Shown here: piece by piece, positions 27,787-37,744 of the stretch
Position numbering within the stretch: position 1 is the stretch's first letter
Layout of the letters: every line of letters starts with the position of its first letter
Assembly (NCBI RefSeq): GCF_040412085.2
Contig: NZ_CP115921.1
Coordinates: 1,488,001-1,552,000 of the forward strand
Direction of reading: 5' to 3'
Length of the DNA stretch: 64,000 nt
Origin: Vibrio sp. CB1-14
GTDB taxonomy: Bacteria > Pseudomonadota > Gammaproteobacteria > Enterobacterales > Vibrionaceae
Notes under the pieces: generated by a model
Told to the model about the DNA's origin: nothing
The model's input: only the letters and a program-made list of their open reading frames with translations
Databases searched by the model: none
Program-made: the position numbers and the translations under genes

Positions 27787-28094
27787 CTCGAACTCCTTTT
27801 CACATACTCTGGATAAGAGTGATGTCGATAAGGCTGAAACCAGTACGTGTTTATACGCAATGTTTCAAACGCTTGGATACTATAAGTGTAAACAAATTGT
27901 TAAATTTTGCTTCAAAAGAGAAATGGATTTTTAGTAAATAAAACCTTACAGGACTGATCTTTAGGTGTTAAATGCCAACATGTGACTTATTGTTAGTTTA
28001 ATATTCTGGTTTTTAAAGGATGAAATCTTTCGAACTGAAATATGATACTGAATGAGAACTTGGAGAAAAACGAATAAAGTGATCTAGGTTTGGG
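27787..28094. other. bkd promoter region
   Basis: About 300 AT-rich bases without a gene, upstream of the minus-strand bkd operon. TAAGTGTAAACAAATTG near 27885 is loosely like the ACGTAAAC motif near etf but not convincing. Nothing else stands out. Confidence 0.45.
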
Positions 28095-28120
28095 CAAAAA
28101 AGGCCAATGTAGTTGGCCTC
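28095..28120 (-). terminator. Terminator of the VOC gene
   Basis: On the minus strand GGCCAA, loop CTACA, TTGGCC, then TTTTTT. It lies 27 bases after the VOC stop. Confidence 0.85.
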
Positions 28121-28146
28121 TTTATCGTTTGATGACAGAAGGGCGG

Positions 28147-28539
28147 TTACAATGTCACTTCTTCGCAGAGCTCTAAAGGCAGTCCGTCTGGATCTTGGAA
28201 GAAGGTGTAGCGCTTACCTGTATATTCATCGATTCGAATAGGCTCAACAGCAACCCCGTGACTGACCAGCTTGCTCACAGCTTGGTCAATATCATCAACT
28301 ACAAAGGCAAGGTGCCTTAACCCTTGTGCTTCAGGAAAGCTTGGGCGTGGCGGCGAGCTAGGAAAAGAGAACAATTCTATCTGTGTTCCATCTGGTAATT
28401 CGAGATCGAGTTTATAAGAATCACGTGCCTCGCGGAAGTTCTCTGCCAATACGCTTAACCCCAAAACTTCGGTATAGAAATGCTTCGACCTTGGGTAATC
28501 AGAACAAATGATGGCGATGTGATGTGTTCCTTTGAGCAT
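28147..28539 (-). CDS. VOC-family protein (YaeR-like)
   Basis: 130 residues of the glyoxalase/bleomycin-resistance fold. Two beta-alpha-beta modules are visible, HHIAIICSDYPRSKHFYTEV and LRHLAFVVDDIDQAVSKL, with likely metal ligands His, Glu, His and the late Glu in LPLELCEE. It matches the YaeR group. Substrate unknown. The gene lies nine bases after the LysR gene on the same strand and may be co-transcribed with it. Confidence 0.85.
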   Translation of the reverse strand: MLKGTHHIAIICSDYPRSKHFYTEVLGLSVLAENFREARDSYKLDLELPDGTQIELFSFPSSPPRPSFPEAQGLRHLAFVVDDIDQAVSKLVSHGVAVEPIRIDEYTGKRYTFFQDPDGLPLELCEEVTL

Positions 28540-28548
28540 AGTCGGATC

Positions 28549-29478
28549 CTAGTTGTGTTTGATAAGTTTAGAGGGCAGCTCGCGGGCTACATAGTCTATG
28601 AAGACGCGCAGTCTTGCCGGCATGTACTTGGTCTGGGCATACTGCATTGCAATCGCCCCATGGTAGTTACTTTTTATAGTCCAATCAGGAAGTACGGGGA
28701 CTACGCTTCCATCATCAAGTGATTCTTTTATCACGAAGTCATGAAAAATACCGATACCCAGACCCTGTTTCACACCACTAAGACGCATTTGAGAGTGGTT
28801 AATGGCGTAGCGACCGGACACAGTGACCGTGTGAAAGTCATCATCTTTGAGAAAATCCCATACATTGTCTCTATCTACTTCAGCCAAATAGAGGCAGTCG
28901 TGATGTTCGAGTTCGCTAGGTGAAGTAGGCAGGCCATTGGCAGTGATGTAATCTGGACTGGCACATAGCACCAAGTTTGTTGGACCCAACTCTTTCATCA
29001 CTAGGTTCTCGTCGGGCTTGTCTGTGAGTTTGAACGCAACATCGATACCTAAATTGAGCAAGTCATAGTTGCCATCAATAGCACGCACCTTGAGCTGGAT
29101 CTCTGGATATTGCTGCAAAAATGGGGCGATAAATGGCTGCAGTACAGAGTTTAGAAAGGCTTCTGGTGCCGCGATGGTGAGAGAGCCACTTGGTTCAGCA
29201 TGATCCGATTGAGAGACTTCAATGGCTTGCTGAGCGGCGTTAACCATGAGTACGCTTTGATCATAAACCTTTCTTCCAGCTTGAGTAATGACCAGCTTTC
29301 GAGTGGTTCGCTCAAACAGCTTTACTGATAGGGCGTTTTCAAGTCGAGTGATTGTCTTGGAGAGTGCTGAGGGTGTGACACCTAACTTCTTGGCTGCAGC
29401 GGTAAAACTGCCTTCGTTGACCACCAAAATATACGATGCTAAGTCGGGCAGCAGAGCAATAAGCTTCTGGCTAAACAT
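28549..29478 (-). CDS. LysR-family regulator divergent from kbl-tdh
   Basis: 309 residues. HTH at the N-terminus (LVVNEGSFTAAAKKLGVTPS ... LSKTITRLENALSVKLFE) and an effector domain with GLGIGIFHDFVIKESL. The true start MFSQKLIAL follows GAGGCACGAATA; the open frame extends 40 codons upstream into the promoter without support. Being divergent from kbl, it is a natural candidate to control threonine degradation. Confidence 0.87.
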   Translation of the reverse strand: MFSQKLIALLPDLASYILVVNEGSFTAAAKKLGVTPSALSKTITRLENALSVKLFERTTRKLVITQAGRKVYDQSVLMVNAAQQAIEVSQSDHAEPSGSLTIAAPEAFLNSVLQPFIAPFLQQYPEIQLKVRAIDGNYDLLNLGIDVAFKLTDKPDENLVMKELGPTNLVLCASPDYITANGLPTSPSELEHHDCLYLAEVDRDNVWDFLKDDDFHTVTVSGRYAINHSQMRLSGVKQGLGIGIFHDFVIKESLDDGSVVPVLPDWTIKSNYHGAIAMQYAQTKYMPARLRVFIDYVARELPSKLIKHN

Positions 29479-29609
29479 TATTCGTGCCTCAGATTCACTA
29501 ATGGTTTTCCATGTTAAGGGATAATCGTTTGCAGCACAATGAACTAAAATGATGGCATTCGTGAAATACACCCAATCAATAGAATTTGGCTGTCTCATCC
29601 CCTACATAA

Positions 29610-29625
29610 CCTATTGATAAATAGG
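29610..29625. promoter_or_regulatory. Dyad operator upstream of kbl
   Basis: CCTATT-GATA-AATAGG, 20 bases before the kbl ribosome site in the LysR/kbl divergent region. The ATTGATAAAT core has the T-N11-A look of a LysR box. Confidence 0.4.
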
Positions 29626-29644
29626 ATTGAAAAAGGAATCTACT

Positions 29645-30841
29645 ATGTCTGCTTCGTTTTATAAGCAAATCCAAGATCAGATTGAAGAAGTAAAAGCGGA
29701 AGGTTTGTACAAGTCTGAGCGTATCATCACGTCTCAACAACAAGCCGCTGTTGAAATCTCAACTGGTGAAGAAGTTCTTAACTTCTGTGCGAACAACTAT
29801 CTTGGCCTTGCGAACCACCCAGCACTTATCGAAGCGGGTAAGGCGGGCATGGATAAAAATGGTTTCGGTATGGCGTCGGTACGCTTTATCTGTGGCACTC
29901 AAGACATTCACAAAGAGCTTGAGCAGAAGCTGTCTACATTCCTAGGTAAAGAAGACACGATTCTTTACACGTCTTGTTTCGATGCAAACACTGGTCTGTT
30001 CGAAACTATTCTAGGAAAAGAAGATGCAATCATTTCTGACGCACTAAACCATGCATCTATCATCGATGGTGTTCGTCTATGTAAAGCGATGCGTTACCGC
30101 TACGCGAATAACAACATGGCTGAGCTTGAAGAGCAACTTATCGCTGCAACTGAAGCAGGTGCTCGCCACAAGCTTATCGTGACTGACGGCGTTTTTTCAA
30201 TGGACGGCGTAGTCGCAAACCTTCCAGCTATCTGTGATCTTGCTGACAAGTACGGCGCACTGGTTATGGTTGATGATTCGCACGCTGTAGGTTTTATGGG
30301 CAAAAACGGCGCAGGTACTCACGAGTTCCACGACGTGGTTGACCGTATCGACATCATCACTGGTACGCTAGGTAAAGCAATGGGCGGCGCGTCAGGCGGC
30401 TATACTTCTGGTAAGAAAGAAGTGATTGATTGGTTGCGTCAGCGTTCTCGCCCATACCTATTCTCTAACTCAGTAGCACCGGCAATTGTTAACGCATCTA
30501 TCCGCGTTCTAGACCTGCTACAAGAGAGTGGCGACCTTCGTGACCACCTTTGGGAAAACGCGGCACACTTCCGTACTCGTATGGAAGGCGCGGGCTTTAC
30601 TATGGGTGGTGCAGACCACGCGATCATTCCAATCATGCTAGGCGATGCGAAAGTTGCAGCTGAGTTTGCTGAGCGTGCGCTAGAGAAAGGCATCTATGTC
30701 ATTGGCTTCTCTTTCCCAGTGGTACCTAAGGGTCAAGCACGTATCCGTACTCAAATGTCAGCAGCACACTCACGTGAGCAACTAGACCGTGCTATCGATG
30801 CGTTCATCGAAGTGGGTAAAGACATGGGTCTTATCAAGTAA
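29645..30841 (+). CDS. kbl: Glycine C-acetyltransferase (2-amino-3-ketobutyrate CoA ligase)
   Basis: 398 residues, exactly the family size. A PLP enzyme of the alpha-oxoamine synthase group: [35 protein letters not shown], and the PLP-lysine in [17 protein letters not shown]. It splits 2-amino-3-ketobutyrate with CoA into glycine and acetyl-CoA, completing threonine breakdown begun by Tdh. Start at MSASFYKQI after AAAGGAATC; an upstream TTG is ignored. Codon use is strongly biased, suggesting high expression. Confidence 0.97.
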   Translation: MSASFYKQIQDQIEEVKAEGLYKSERIITSQQQAAVEISTGEEVLNFCANNYLGLANHPALIEAGKAGMDKNGFGMASVRFICGTQDIHKELEQKLSTFLGKEDTILYTSCFDANTGLFETILGKEDAIISDALNHASIIDGVRLCKAMRYRYANNNMAELEEQLIAATEAGARHKLIVTDGVFSMDGVVANLPAICDLADKYGALVMVDDSHAVGFMGKNGAGTHEFHDVVDRIDIITGTLGKAMGGASGGYTSGKKEVIDWLRQRSRPYLFSNSVAPAIVNASIRVLDLLQESGDLRDHLWENAAHFRTRMEGAGFTMGGADHAIIPIMLGDAKVAAEFAERALEKGIYVIGFSFPVVPKGQARIRTQMSAAHSREQLDRAIDAFIEVGKDMGLIK

Positions 30842-30901
30842 TCGCTCTCTCATTGATTTTTTGCCCTGAGCTTTGGCTCGGGGCGCAGTTTGGTAAATAT
30901 T

Positions 30902-31933
30902 ATGAAAATCAAAGCACTTTCAAAGCTTAAGCCAGAACAAGGCATCTGGGTGACCGAAGTAGACAAGCCTGAGCTTGGTCACAACGACATCCTAATCCGC
31001 ATCAAAAAGACCGCTATTTGTGGTACTGATGTCCATATCTACAACTGGGATGAATGGTCACAAAACACGATTCCTGTACCTATGGTCGTAGGACACGAAT
31101 ATGTGGGTGAAGTCGTTGGTATCGGTCAAGAAGTTCGCGGCTTTGAAATTGGCGATCGTGTATCTGGTGAAGGCCACATCACTTGTGGTCACTGCCGTAA
31201 CTGTCGTGGCGGTCGTACTCACCTATGTCGCAACACAGTGGGTGTAGGTGTTAACCGCACGGGTGCATTCTCTGAGTACCTTGTTATCCCTGCGTTTAAC
31301 GCGTTTAAGATCCCAGAAGGTATCTCTGATGACCTAGCGTCTATCTTTGACCCGTTTGGTAACGCGGTACACACAGCGCTTTCTTTCGACCTAGTAGGCG
31401 AAGACGTACTTATCACTGGTGCGGGTCCAATCGGTATTATGGCAGCAGCGGTTGCAAAACACGTTGGTGCTCGTCACGTGGTTATCACTGATGTGAACGA
31501 ATACCGTCTAGACCTTGCTAAGAAGATGGGCGTAACGCGCGCAGTTAACGTAGCGAATGAAAACCTAAAAGACGTGATGGCTGAACTAGGCATGACGGAA
31601 GGCTTCGATGTAGGTCTAGAAATGTCTGGCGTACAAGCCGCATTCAGCTCAATGCTAGAAACCATGAACCACGGCGGTCGTATTGCACTTTTAGGTATTC
31701 CACCATCAGATATGGGTATCGACTGGAACCAAGTTATCTTCAAAGGCCTTGTGATCAAAGGTATCTACGGTCGAGAGATGTTCGAAACATGGTACAAGAT
31801 GGCAAGCTTGATTCAATCTGGCTTAGATCTGACGCCAATTATCACTCACCATTACAAGATTGATGATTTCCAAGAAGGCTTCGACGTCATGCGTAGCGGG
31901 CAGTCTGGGAAAGTTATTCTCGACTGGGAATAA
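30902..31933 (+). CDS. tdh: L-threonine 3-dehydrogenase
   Basis: 343 residues. Zinc-dependent medium-chain dehydrogenase: catalytic Cys in [25 protein letters not shown], the structural four-Cys zinc site [15 protein letters not shown], and the NAD loop [12 protein letters not shown]. It oxidises threonine to 2-amino-3-ketobutyrate for Kbl. Sixty bases after kbl, same operon, with similar codon bias. The usual E. coli order (kbl-tdh) is kept. Confidence 0.97.
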   Translation: MKIKALSKLKPEQGIWVTEVDKPELGHNDILIRIKKTAICGTDVHIYNWDEWSQNTIPVPMVVGHEYVGEVVGIGQEVRGFEIGDRVSGEGHITCGHCRNCRGGRTHLCRNTVGVGVNRTGAFSEYLVIPAFNAFKIPEGISDDLASIFDPFGNAVHTALSFDLVGEDVLITGAGPIGIMAAAVAKHVGARHVVITDVNEYRLDLAKKMGVTRAVNVANENLKDVMAELGMTEGFDVGLEMSGVQAAFSSMLETMNHGGRIALLGIPPSDMGIDWNQVIFKGLVIKGIYGREMFETWYKMASLIQSGLDLTPIITHHYKIDDFQEGFDVMRSGQSGKVILDWE

Positions 31934-31939
31934 GAAGAG

Positions 31940-31966
31940 AGCACTCCTTGATGGGGTGCTTTTTTG
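31940..31966 (+). terminator. Terminator of kbl-tdh
   Basis: AGCACTCC, loop TTGAT, GGGGTGCT, then TTTTTT, seven bases after the tdh stop. The next 266 bases to 32232 hold no supported gene. Confidence 0.9.
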
Positions 31967-32232
31967 TTTCTACTCTGCTGTATGTACAAACAGTAGAGTG
32001 GAAGATTTGACGGTATTTTACTGGAAAAAAAGCCCCAATATAGCCCCAAGGATAGCCGTCAACAATCTACAAGCATCTCTCAACTCACTTTTGGACAGAA
32101 GCCAGTTAGAGCACCAAATCAAAATGGATATTTTCAAAATATCTAAAGTAAGGAAAATTGCGAAATAGGGTGCAGAAAGGCAACTCGAAATCATTTCTCC
32201 ATTTAGTCATACGTAACAATGGCTCTTCTTTC

Positions 32233-35037
32233 TCATACCGCTACCTGTTCTTGTCGATACCAACGGTTAAATTGCTCTATCTTCATTGGCCGCGCTATCG
32301 CATAACCTTGGGCAATTTCACATCCTACTTCCAATAACAACTCCTTTGCGTCCCAATCTTCTAAACCTTCTGCCACAACCGTTTTGTCGAAGGTTGAGGC
32401 CAAACTCATCACAGCCTTCAAAAGCCCCCAATTCTTACTATCTTTTTGCAAACCAATAATAAAGCTCTTATCGACTTTCAACACGTCAGCGGGAAGATCT
32501 CTTAAATAAGAGAGGGTTGAATAGCCAGTTCCGAAATCATCAATTGCCACACTCACCCCAAACGACTGACAACGCTCAATCACCGCCTGAGCTCTTTCTA
32601 CCAGTTCTAGAGCACTCGATTCAAGAATTTCTATCTGCACATAGCTTGGAGGAACCTTATATTGATACAATAGCGCTCTTAGGCGACTGGTAAAATTGAT
32701 ATCATCCAATTGATAGCTAGATACGTTAATAGACAATTGTATATCCATGCCACATTTCATCCACTCGGACACTTGATGAACGGCTTGAGTCATTACCCAG
32801 TCACCAATCTCACATTGTTGCGCGGGTGTCTCTATATCAAACAAAAATTGCTCGGGAGTTAGCACTCCCTTATCGGGATGATTCCAACGAAGAAGGGCTT
32901 CTGCTCCTATCACCTCATTGCTTCTCAGGTTCATTTTTGGCTGAAAGTATAGTTCCAGTTCATTTTCAGAAACGGCTTGTTCCAACTGTCGCTTTTTAGC
33001 ATGTCGTTTTCGCTTACTTCTATCATGCTCAGGGTTAAAGAATGCCATACTATTCCCCCCCTGCAGTTTCGATTCATACATAGCTAGGTCAGCTTGTCGA
33101 ATAAGTTGCTCTATATCTGTGACACTATCCGCCTCCGTCATAGTCACACCAATACTCGCAGAGAAGGACTGTGGGTGAATCAGATCTGTTTTAAATCTCA
33201 TCGTAGAAATTATATTGAGTAGCTTTGAAGCGTACGATTTTACTTTAGCTTCACTACGAACATTATTAAGGACAATAATAAATTCATCTCCCCCCCACCT
33301 TACTAGAATATCGTTTGAAGGAATGTTTTTACTCAAGGTAGAAGCGAGTAACTTTAGTGCCTCATCGCCAACTTCATGTCCAAAAGAATCATTAATCTTT
33401 TTAAACTCATCGAGGTCAATAAAAAGAACTGCCATATATCGACCGAATTCATTGAATTTTAGTAACTCACTGACTTTGGTCACCAATAAGTTACGATTAG
33501 GCAGTTTCGTGAGAGGGTCATAGAGTGCAAGTAACTCTAGTTGCTTCTCTTGCTCTTTAAGGCGTGATATATCTGTAAACAGAGCAACAACATTAGATAG
33601 CCTATTTTGAGAGTCCCTAACTGCCGTTATGCTGACAAGTTCAGGATAAACTTGACCATCTTTTCTTACGAGCCATAATTCACCACGCCAAAACCCATTA
33701 CTTAACACTTTTTGTTTCAGTTCGGCATAGCGAACCTGAGATTCACTTTCATCTAAAATTGACTCTAAAGAGTGACCCAATAGTTCTTCTCTACTGTAGT
33801 CATTAGCTGAAATAAACGCTTCATTAACTCTTCGAACTAACCCCAAATTATCAAGAATTAAAATACCTTCTCTCGTGTTGTCAAAAACACTCGCTGACAT
33901 TCTCAATTCTTCTTCTGCATGGCTCTTTTCCGTTACGTCAAGATGTGTCCCAAACATCTCTATCGGTTCACCAGTCTTTTCCCATTTCACCACCTGTCCT
34001 CGAGCGAGTATCCAAAGCCATTGTCCAGATTTATGTTGAACACGACATTGACATTCATAAACTTCAAGAGAACCTTCAAAGTGGCGCTTTAATTGTTCTT
34101 CTGATTGAACAAAATCTTCTGGATGACAGAGCTTTTCCCAAGTCTTGAAAGTGAGTGGTTCGAGCTCTGCTAAGCGATAGCCGAGCATCTCTGCCCATCT
34201 TTCATTAAATTTAACTTCACCCGACTTTATATTCCAGTACCAAGTGCCAATTTTGGTTGCTGCAATAACACTATTCAAATCTCTCTGTTCTTCCAGCAGC
34301 TTCATTCGCGTTGCTTTGATTGTTGAAAACATCTGGTTTACAACCCGAATAAAACCATCAATTTCATTATACCCACTGAGCTTCAACTCCTGATTGGGAA
34401 TGGCATTGACTTCATCAACTTCTAACTGAAGCTTTAAACTCGCTAAGGGTTTCGATACAAACCGTTGTAAAAGAAAATATAATATCGATAAGATAACAGC
34501 GTTAAGTATTAAACCCGAGAGTACGGCATGAAAAAGCGACTCATACATCTTATCCGTAATAATGCTATCAGAAACACTGATCTTTACTTTGCCAATCTCC
34601 TCACCGTTTGGTGATTCAATTGGCATGCTTGTTATGACAAACTCATCACCAAACAAATAGCCCTTTTCCTCGTCATACTCTGAAATTTCACCATTGACTT
34701 TTGTTACACCCGAAACATAGTTATCTCGATTAAGAATTTTGGCGAACTGATTGTCATAAACCACAATAGCTTGGTAATTTCTTTCTCTTGCTTCATTTAA
34801 GATGATTTTTTTATATTCATTAATAGCATACGCTTGCATCAAAGGAGCAATATTATTACTCAGTGTAATTAAGCTCATTTCAACTTGTTTATTGATGTGT
34901 TTTGAGAGTACTTGTTTTTCAATTGAAAGAGTAATCGTTGTATAGATAGCTATCACGAGACTGATGCTGAGCATGATAACTAGCATGGTCACTCTTATGA
35001 GAGCGACGGACTTGGAAGAAGCGTTCATTTTCCCCAT
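32233..35037 (-). CDS. Membrane PAS-GGDEF-EAL protein (cyclic di-GMP signalling)
   Basis: 934 residues. First span about 11-38, a periplasmic sensor domain to about 163, second span to 192, a HAMP-like linker, two PAS domains (about 250-370 and 376-495), GGDEF and EAL. The diguanylate cyclase loop RWGGDEF (near 582) is intact. The phosphodiesterase has EALLRW (near 712), DDFGTGYSTLSYL and QGYAIARPM, so both activities are possible. It starts 11 bases after the stop of a periplasmic binding protein gene, so the binding protein probably docks on the periplasmic domain, as NspS does on MbaA in V. cholerae. Confidence 0.92.
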   Translation of the reverse strand: MGKMNASSKSVALIRVTMLVIMLSISLVIAIYTTITLSIEKQVLSKHINKQVEMSLITLSNNIAPLMQAYAINEYKKIILNEARERNYQAIVVYDNQFAKILNRDNYVSGVTKVNGEISEYDEEKGYLFGDEFVITSMPIESPNGEEIGKVKISVSDSIITDKMYESLFHAVLSGLILNAVILSILYFLLQRFVSKPLASLKLQLEVDEVNAIPNQELKLSGYNEIDGFIRVVNQMFSTIKATRMKLLEEQRDLNSVIAATKIGTWYWNIKSGEVKFNERWAEMLGYRLAELEPLTFKTWEKLCHPEDFVQSEEQLKRHFEGSLEVYECQCRVQHKSGQWLWILARGQVVKWEKTGEPIEMFGTHLDVTEKSHAEEELRMSASVFDNTREGILILDNLGLVRRVNEAFISANDYSREELLGHSLESILDESESQVRYAELKQKVLSNGFWRGELWLVRKDGQVYPELVSITAVRDSQNRLSNVVALFTDISRLKEQEKQLELLALYDPLTKLPNRNLLVTKVSELLKFNEFGRYMAVLFIDLDEFKKINDSFGHEVGDEALKLLASTLSKNIPSNDILVRWGGDEFIIVLNNVRSEAKVKSYASKLLNIISTMRFKTDLIHPQSFSASIGVTMTEADSVTDIEQLIRQADLAMYESKLQGGNSMAFFNPEHDRSKRKRHAKKRQLEQAVSENELELYFQPKMNLRSNEVIGAEALLRWNHPDKGVLTPEQFLFDIETPAQQCEIGDWVMTQAVHQVSEWMKCGMDIQLSINVSSYQLDDINFTSRLRALLYQYKVPPSYVQIEILESSALELVERAQAVIERCQSFGVSVAIDDFGTGYSTLSYLRDLPADVLKVDKSFIIGLQKDSKNWGLLKAVMSLASTFDKTVVAEGLEDWDAKELLLEVGCEIAQGYAIARPMKIEQFNRWYRQEQVAV

Positions 35038-35048
35038 CAGGTTCCTTT

Positions 35049-35990
35049 CTAATCCAAACCGAGGACATTTCTTTTAATTTCTTCTTCTTGGCTATCAAGG
35101 GTATTTTTGTCCACAGCAAGCACCTTAAGCTCTTGTGTTGATTCAATCTTCGCCCCTTGCCAAAACTCATAAACAGTCTCGACTGAACGCTCTCCTATTT
35201 TAAAAGGTTGTTGCATCGCAGCTCCAACAATAACATCCGTTCTGAGCAACTCCAGAAACTCTGGCTCTGCATCAAAACAAATCAACAAAACCTCCTTCCC
35301 TTTACCCATTTTCGCGATACCATCAAGAGCAGCTTGATACCTGTTCGAACCTTGTAGCCAAATAGCACGCGTTCTAGGATTTTTTGTTAAGATTTCGATT
35401 GTATAATCAAATGTTTCCTGATAACTAAAATCCACTTGCTGATAAAGGCCATTAACGTCTATACCACTTTCATCAAGAGCAGCAATGAAACCTTGTGTTC
35501 TCTGTTGACCATTCACTCTCATCTGGGGAATAGCGATAATACCTACGGTGCCGTCAACACTTGAGCTACGCTCCATCTTAGCTGCAAGCATTTTTCCTAA
35601 ATCATAGGCTCCTTGGAGATTGTTTGATTTTATGTAGGACAAGTAGTCGCCACTCTCTGCTCCAATATCGGCAATGACAACAGGGATCTGGGCTTGTTTT
35701 GCCAAATTAAGCAAGGTCACCGCGGCAGAAGAATTCGTAGGAGACATGATAATGGCATCAGCCTTCATATCGATGGCCACTACAAGATTTTCTAATTCTT
35801 GTTTAGCATCATTGTTGGCAGAGAGGACAAGCACGTCGTAATCATAGACGTTTGCTTTCGAAGTAACTCCTCTACTCATAATTTCCCAAAAGGGTATTCT
35901 CAAATCTGAAACAAGATAAACCAGTTGCTTTTCAGACGTTTCTCCATCCATAGAGAGAAAGAGCAAGCATAACACGATCATCTTTTTCAT
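35049..35990 (-). CDS. Periplasmic sugar-binding-like protein (Peripla_BP_4 type)
   Basis: 313 residues with signal peptide (MKKMIVLCLLFLSM, cut near DGETS). The RbsB/LuxP-like fold is recognisable: LVYLVSDLRIPFWEIMSRGV, KADAIIMSPTNSSAAVTLL, RVNGQQRTQGFIAALDESG, VIVGAAMQQPFKIG. There are no permease or ATPase genes beside it; instead it heads an operon with a GGDEF-EAL receptor. It likely reports a sugar-like or autoinducer-like ligand. Start after GGAGACCATT. Confidence 0.85.
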   Translation of the reverse strand: MKKMIVLCLLFLSMDGETSEKQLVYLVSDLRIPFWEIMSRGVTSKANVYDYDVLVLSANNDAKQELENLVVAIDMKADAIIMSPTNSSAAVTLLNLAKQAQIPVVIADIGAESGDYLSYIKSNNLQGAYDLGKMLAAKMERSSSVDGTVGIIAIPQMRVNGQQRTQGFIAALDESGIDVNGLYQQVDFSYQETFDYTIEILTKNPRTRAIWLQGSNRYQAALDGIAKMGKGKEVLLICFDAEPEFLELLRTDVIVGAAMQQPFKIGERSVETVYEFWQGAKIESTQELKVLAVDKNTLDSQEEEIKRNVLGLD

Positions 35991-36180
35991 AATGGTCTCC
36001 TACCAAACTCTAGTTAGCAACACATGTAACGCTGGACTTAGCAACATAGAACTAATATTATATTAGTATAAATTAATGTAATGTCTTTACTGTCTTCATA
36101 ACAAAAGAAACTCCCCATCCCTTGAAGTGATCACCATATTGCGCTACCGAGGTCGATCCTAATCAGCTTCTGCCTCCTTA

Positions 36181-36441
36181 TCACGCAGAACATTTACAAA
36201 GAAGTACTATCTCCACTTTTTCTAGCAAAAAGTCAGCCCACTCTTTCGAAATGAACTTAAAGTCTACTGCTTGTTCATCCCGAACTAGAACCACATAGTA
36301 CTCAACTTCACGCTTCTCTCTGGGAGTCATGAGCCAATAGGTGATGCTCTCTGCTCTTGAGGTGTTGCTGGAGGCTAAGATAAATCCACCTTTGCTTGTT
36401 TTAATACATAGATGTAACTCCACACACTCTGGTTTGTCCAT
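36181..36441 (-). CDS. Hypothetical protein
   Basis: 86 residues, compact mix of strands and helices (VELHLCIKTSKGGFILASSN, FKFISKEWADFLLEKVEIVL). ATG with AGGAG about ten bases upstream. No family recognised. Isolated in a gene-poor tract. Confidence 0.45.
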   Translation of the reverse strand: MDKPECVELHLCIKTSKGGFILASSNTSRAESITYWLMTPREKREVEYYVVLVRDEQAVDFKFISKEWADFLLEKVEIVLLCKCSA

Positions 36442-36903
36442 ACATCAACGACTCCTACAGAACATACACTTTAATGGCCGATTGGTATTCAGAACCATCA
36501 TCTCTTTCCATCTGACACTCAACATTCGTCTCCATGTATATCCCAAAACTCACCGTCCTCTACGATGCTAAACCATTCTTCATTAGAAAAAATAGTCATC
36601 CCCGTATAATAACCTCATGAATAATATTGAGTATTTTGTAGGTTAGATAATCAATCGCTTTTTACAATATGATTTTTCCTAAAAATTAGTCTTGATTGAT
36701 ATTCAGAATGACCTTTACTTAAACTAAGAATGGCAGTCAATGTGTGAGGAGCAGCATGCGACACATTATCGCAATACAAACGGTTCATTTGTCGTCATGC
36801 GCACTCGTTTACGCTTTTTGGTCAGATGGCATAGTCGAGAAAGCCATAACCAAAAACAAGCGTGTGGTTTTTTATGCCGCTAGAGGAAATCATTGGAGCG
36901 ACT
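36442..36903. other. Gene-poor tract
   Basis: About 460 bases, AT-rich. An open frame at 36756-36944 has no ribosome site and overlaps the better-supported 36904 frame. No other structure noted. Confidence 0.4.
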
Positions 36904-37089
36904 ATGGAAAAAATGAAGGTGCCTTATATACAAGAGACAATTGAAATTGATGGGTGTTTTTATGTTTCAACAGAGGTGGAGTTCGAATGTTATAAGGGGG
37001 ACGTGTTGCCACAATGCAATAAAACACCTTATGACATAGTTGACAACCCATACGGGAGACCCGACTCAAACATCGACATATTTGTTTGA
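36904..37089 (+). CDS. Small orphan protein
   Basis: 61 residues (MEKMKVPYIQETIEIDGCFYV...) with three Cys and many acidic residues. TTGGAGCGACT gives a good ribosome site. No homologue recognised. It may be one half of a longer broken gene, because the next frame (37148) follows directly. Confidence 0.4.
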   Translation: MEKMKVPYIQETIEIDGCFYVSTEVEFECYKGDVLPQCNKTPYDIVDNPYGRPDSNIDIFV

Positions 37090-37147
37090 TATAAAATTTA
37101 AGAATACTGCTCATATAATCAGAGTAATACGGATTGATTCTACTATA

Positions 37148-37375
37148 ATGTCGCATTCATTAATCGTGTCGAAGCAACAAACTTTCGCCAAGGCTTGCAG
37201 CTACGTTCAGTCATTAAATGTCGCCGAAAAAGCTAACTATCTTTGTGGCAATCAATCGATGTTAGAATTTGCGGTAAATGCTGAGATATCAGCCTCAATA
37301 GTTGAACAGCACAAAGATATCATTGAAGCAATTTTGCTGGGTAGAGTCTTTTACTTTGATACTCCTTCAGAATGA
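37148..37375 (+). CDS. Small orphan protein
   Basis: 75 residues, helical (QQTFAKACSYVQSLNVAEKA ... NAEISASIVEQHKDIIEAIL). The frame is open 36 codons farther upstream, overlapping the 36904 gene with protein-like sequence, so a frameshifted single gene is possible. No ribosome site at the ATG. A terminator follows at 37540. Confidence 0.35.
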   Translation: MSHSLIVSKQQTFAKACSYVQSLNVAEKANYLCGNQSMLEFAVNAEISASIVEQHKDIIEAILLGRVFYFDTPSE

Positions 37376-37539
37376 AGTTGCCATTTATGTGTTAGCCATG
37401 GCAAGTCTGGTTATGTATTTAGTTGAATTGATTTCACCCTACTATGACATTCAGAAATAGTCAGTGTAAATAACTTGAAAATCAAAGTTCCCATACTAGT
37501 CTGTTGGACGTAACTTTAAGTTCCTTGTTGTCGTGTATC

Positions 37540-37572
37540 AAGCACCAAATCTATACTTATGGTGCTTTTTTT
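37540..37572 (+). terminator. Rho-independent terminator
   Basis: AAGCACCA, 12-base loop, TGGTGCTT and a T run. It would end the transcript of the small ORFs at 36904-37375. Confidence 0.75.
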
Positions 37573-37744
37573 TGCCTATCGTACACTACATGTCGGCTTA
37601 CAACACACAACGTTGCTCCATTTATGTCCGCATTGGTCTGGTGATACCATTTACCTTTACCATAAGTTTTTTTTCGGGGAAATTTCATTTATGGAATGAC
37701 GCTCCCTACAAAGGTAAAACTGATAATGGGACAGATATGAGTTG

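Noticed and set aside
31860..32168. 102-codon frame across the end of tdh and its terminator
   Set aside because: It overlaps tdh in another frame and crosses the terminator. The last 50 codons look protein-like but have no start or ribosome site.
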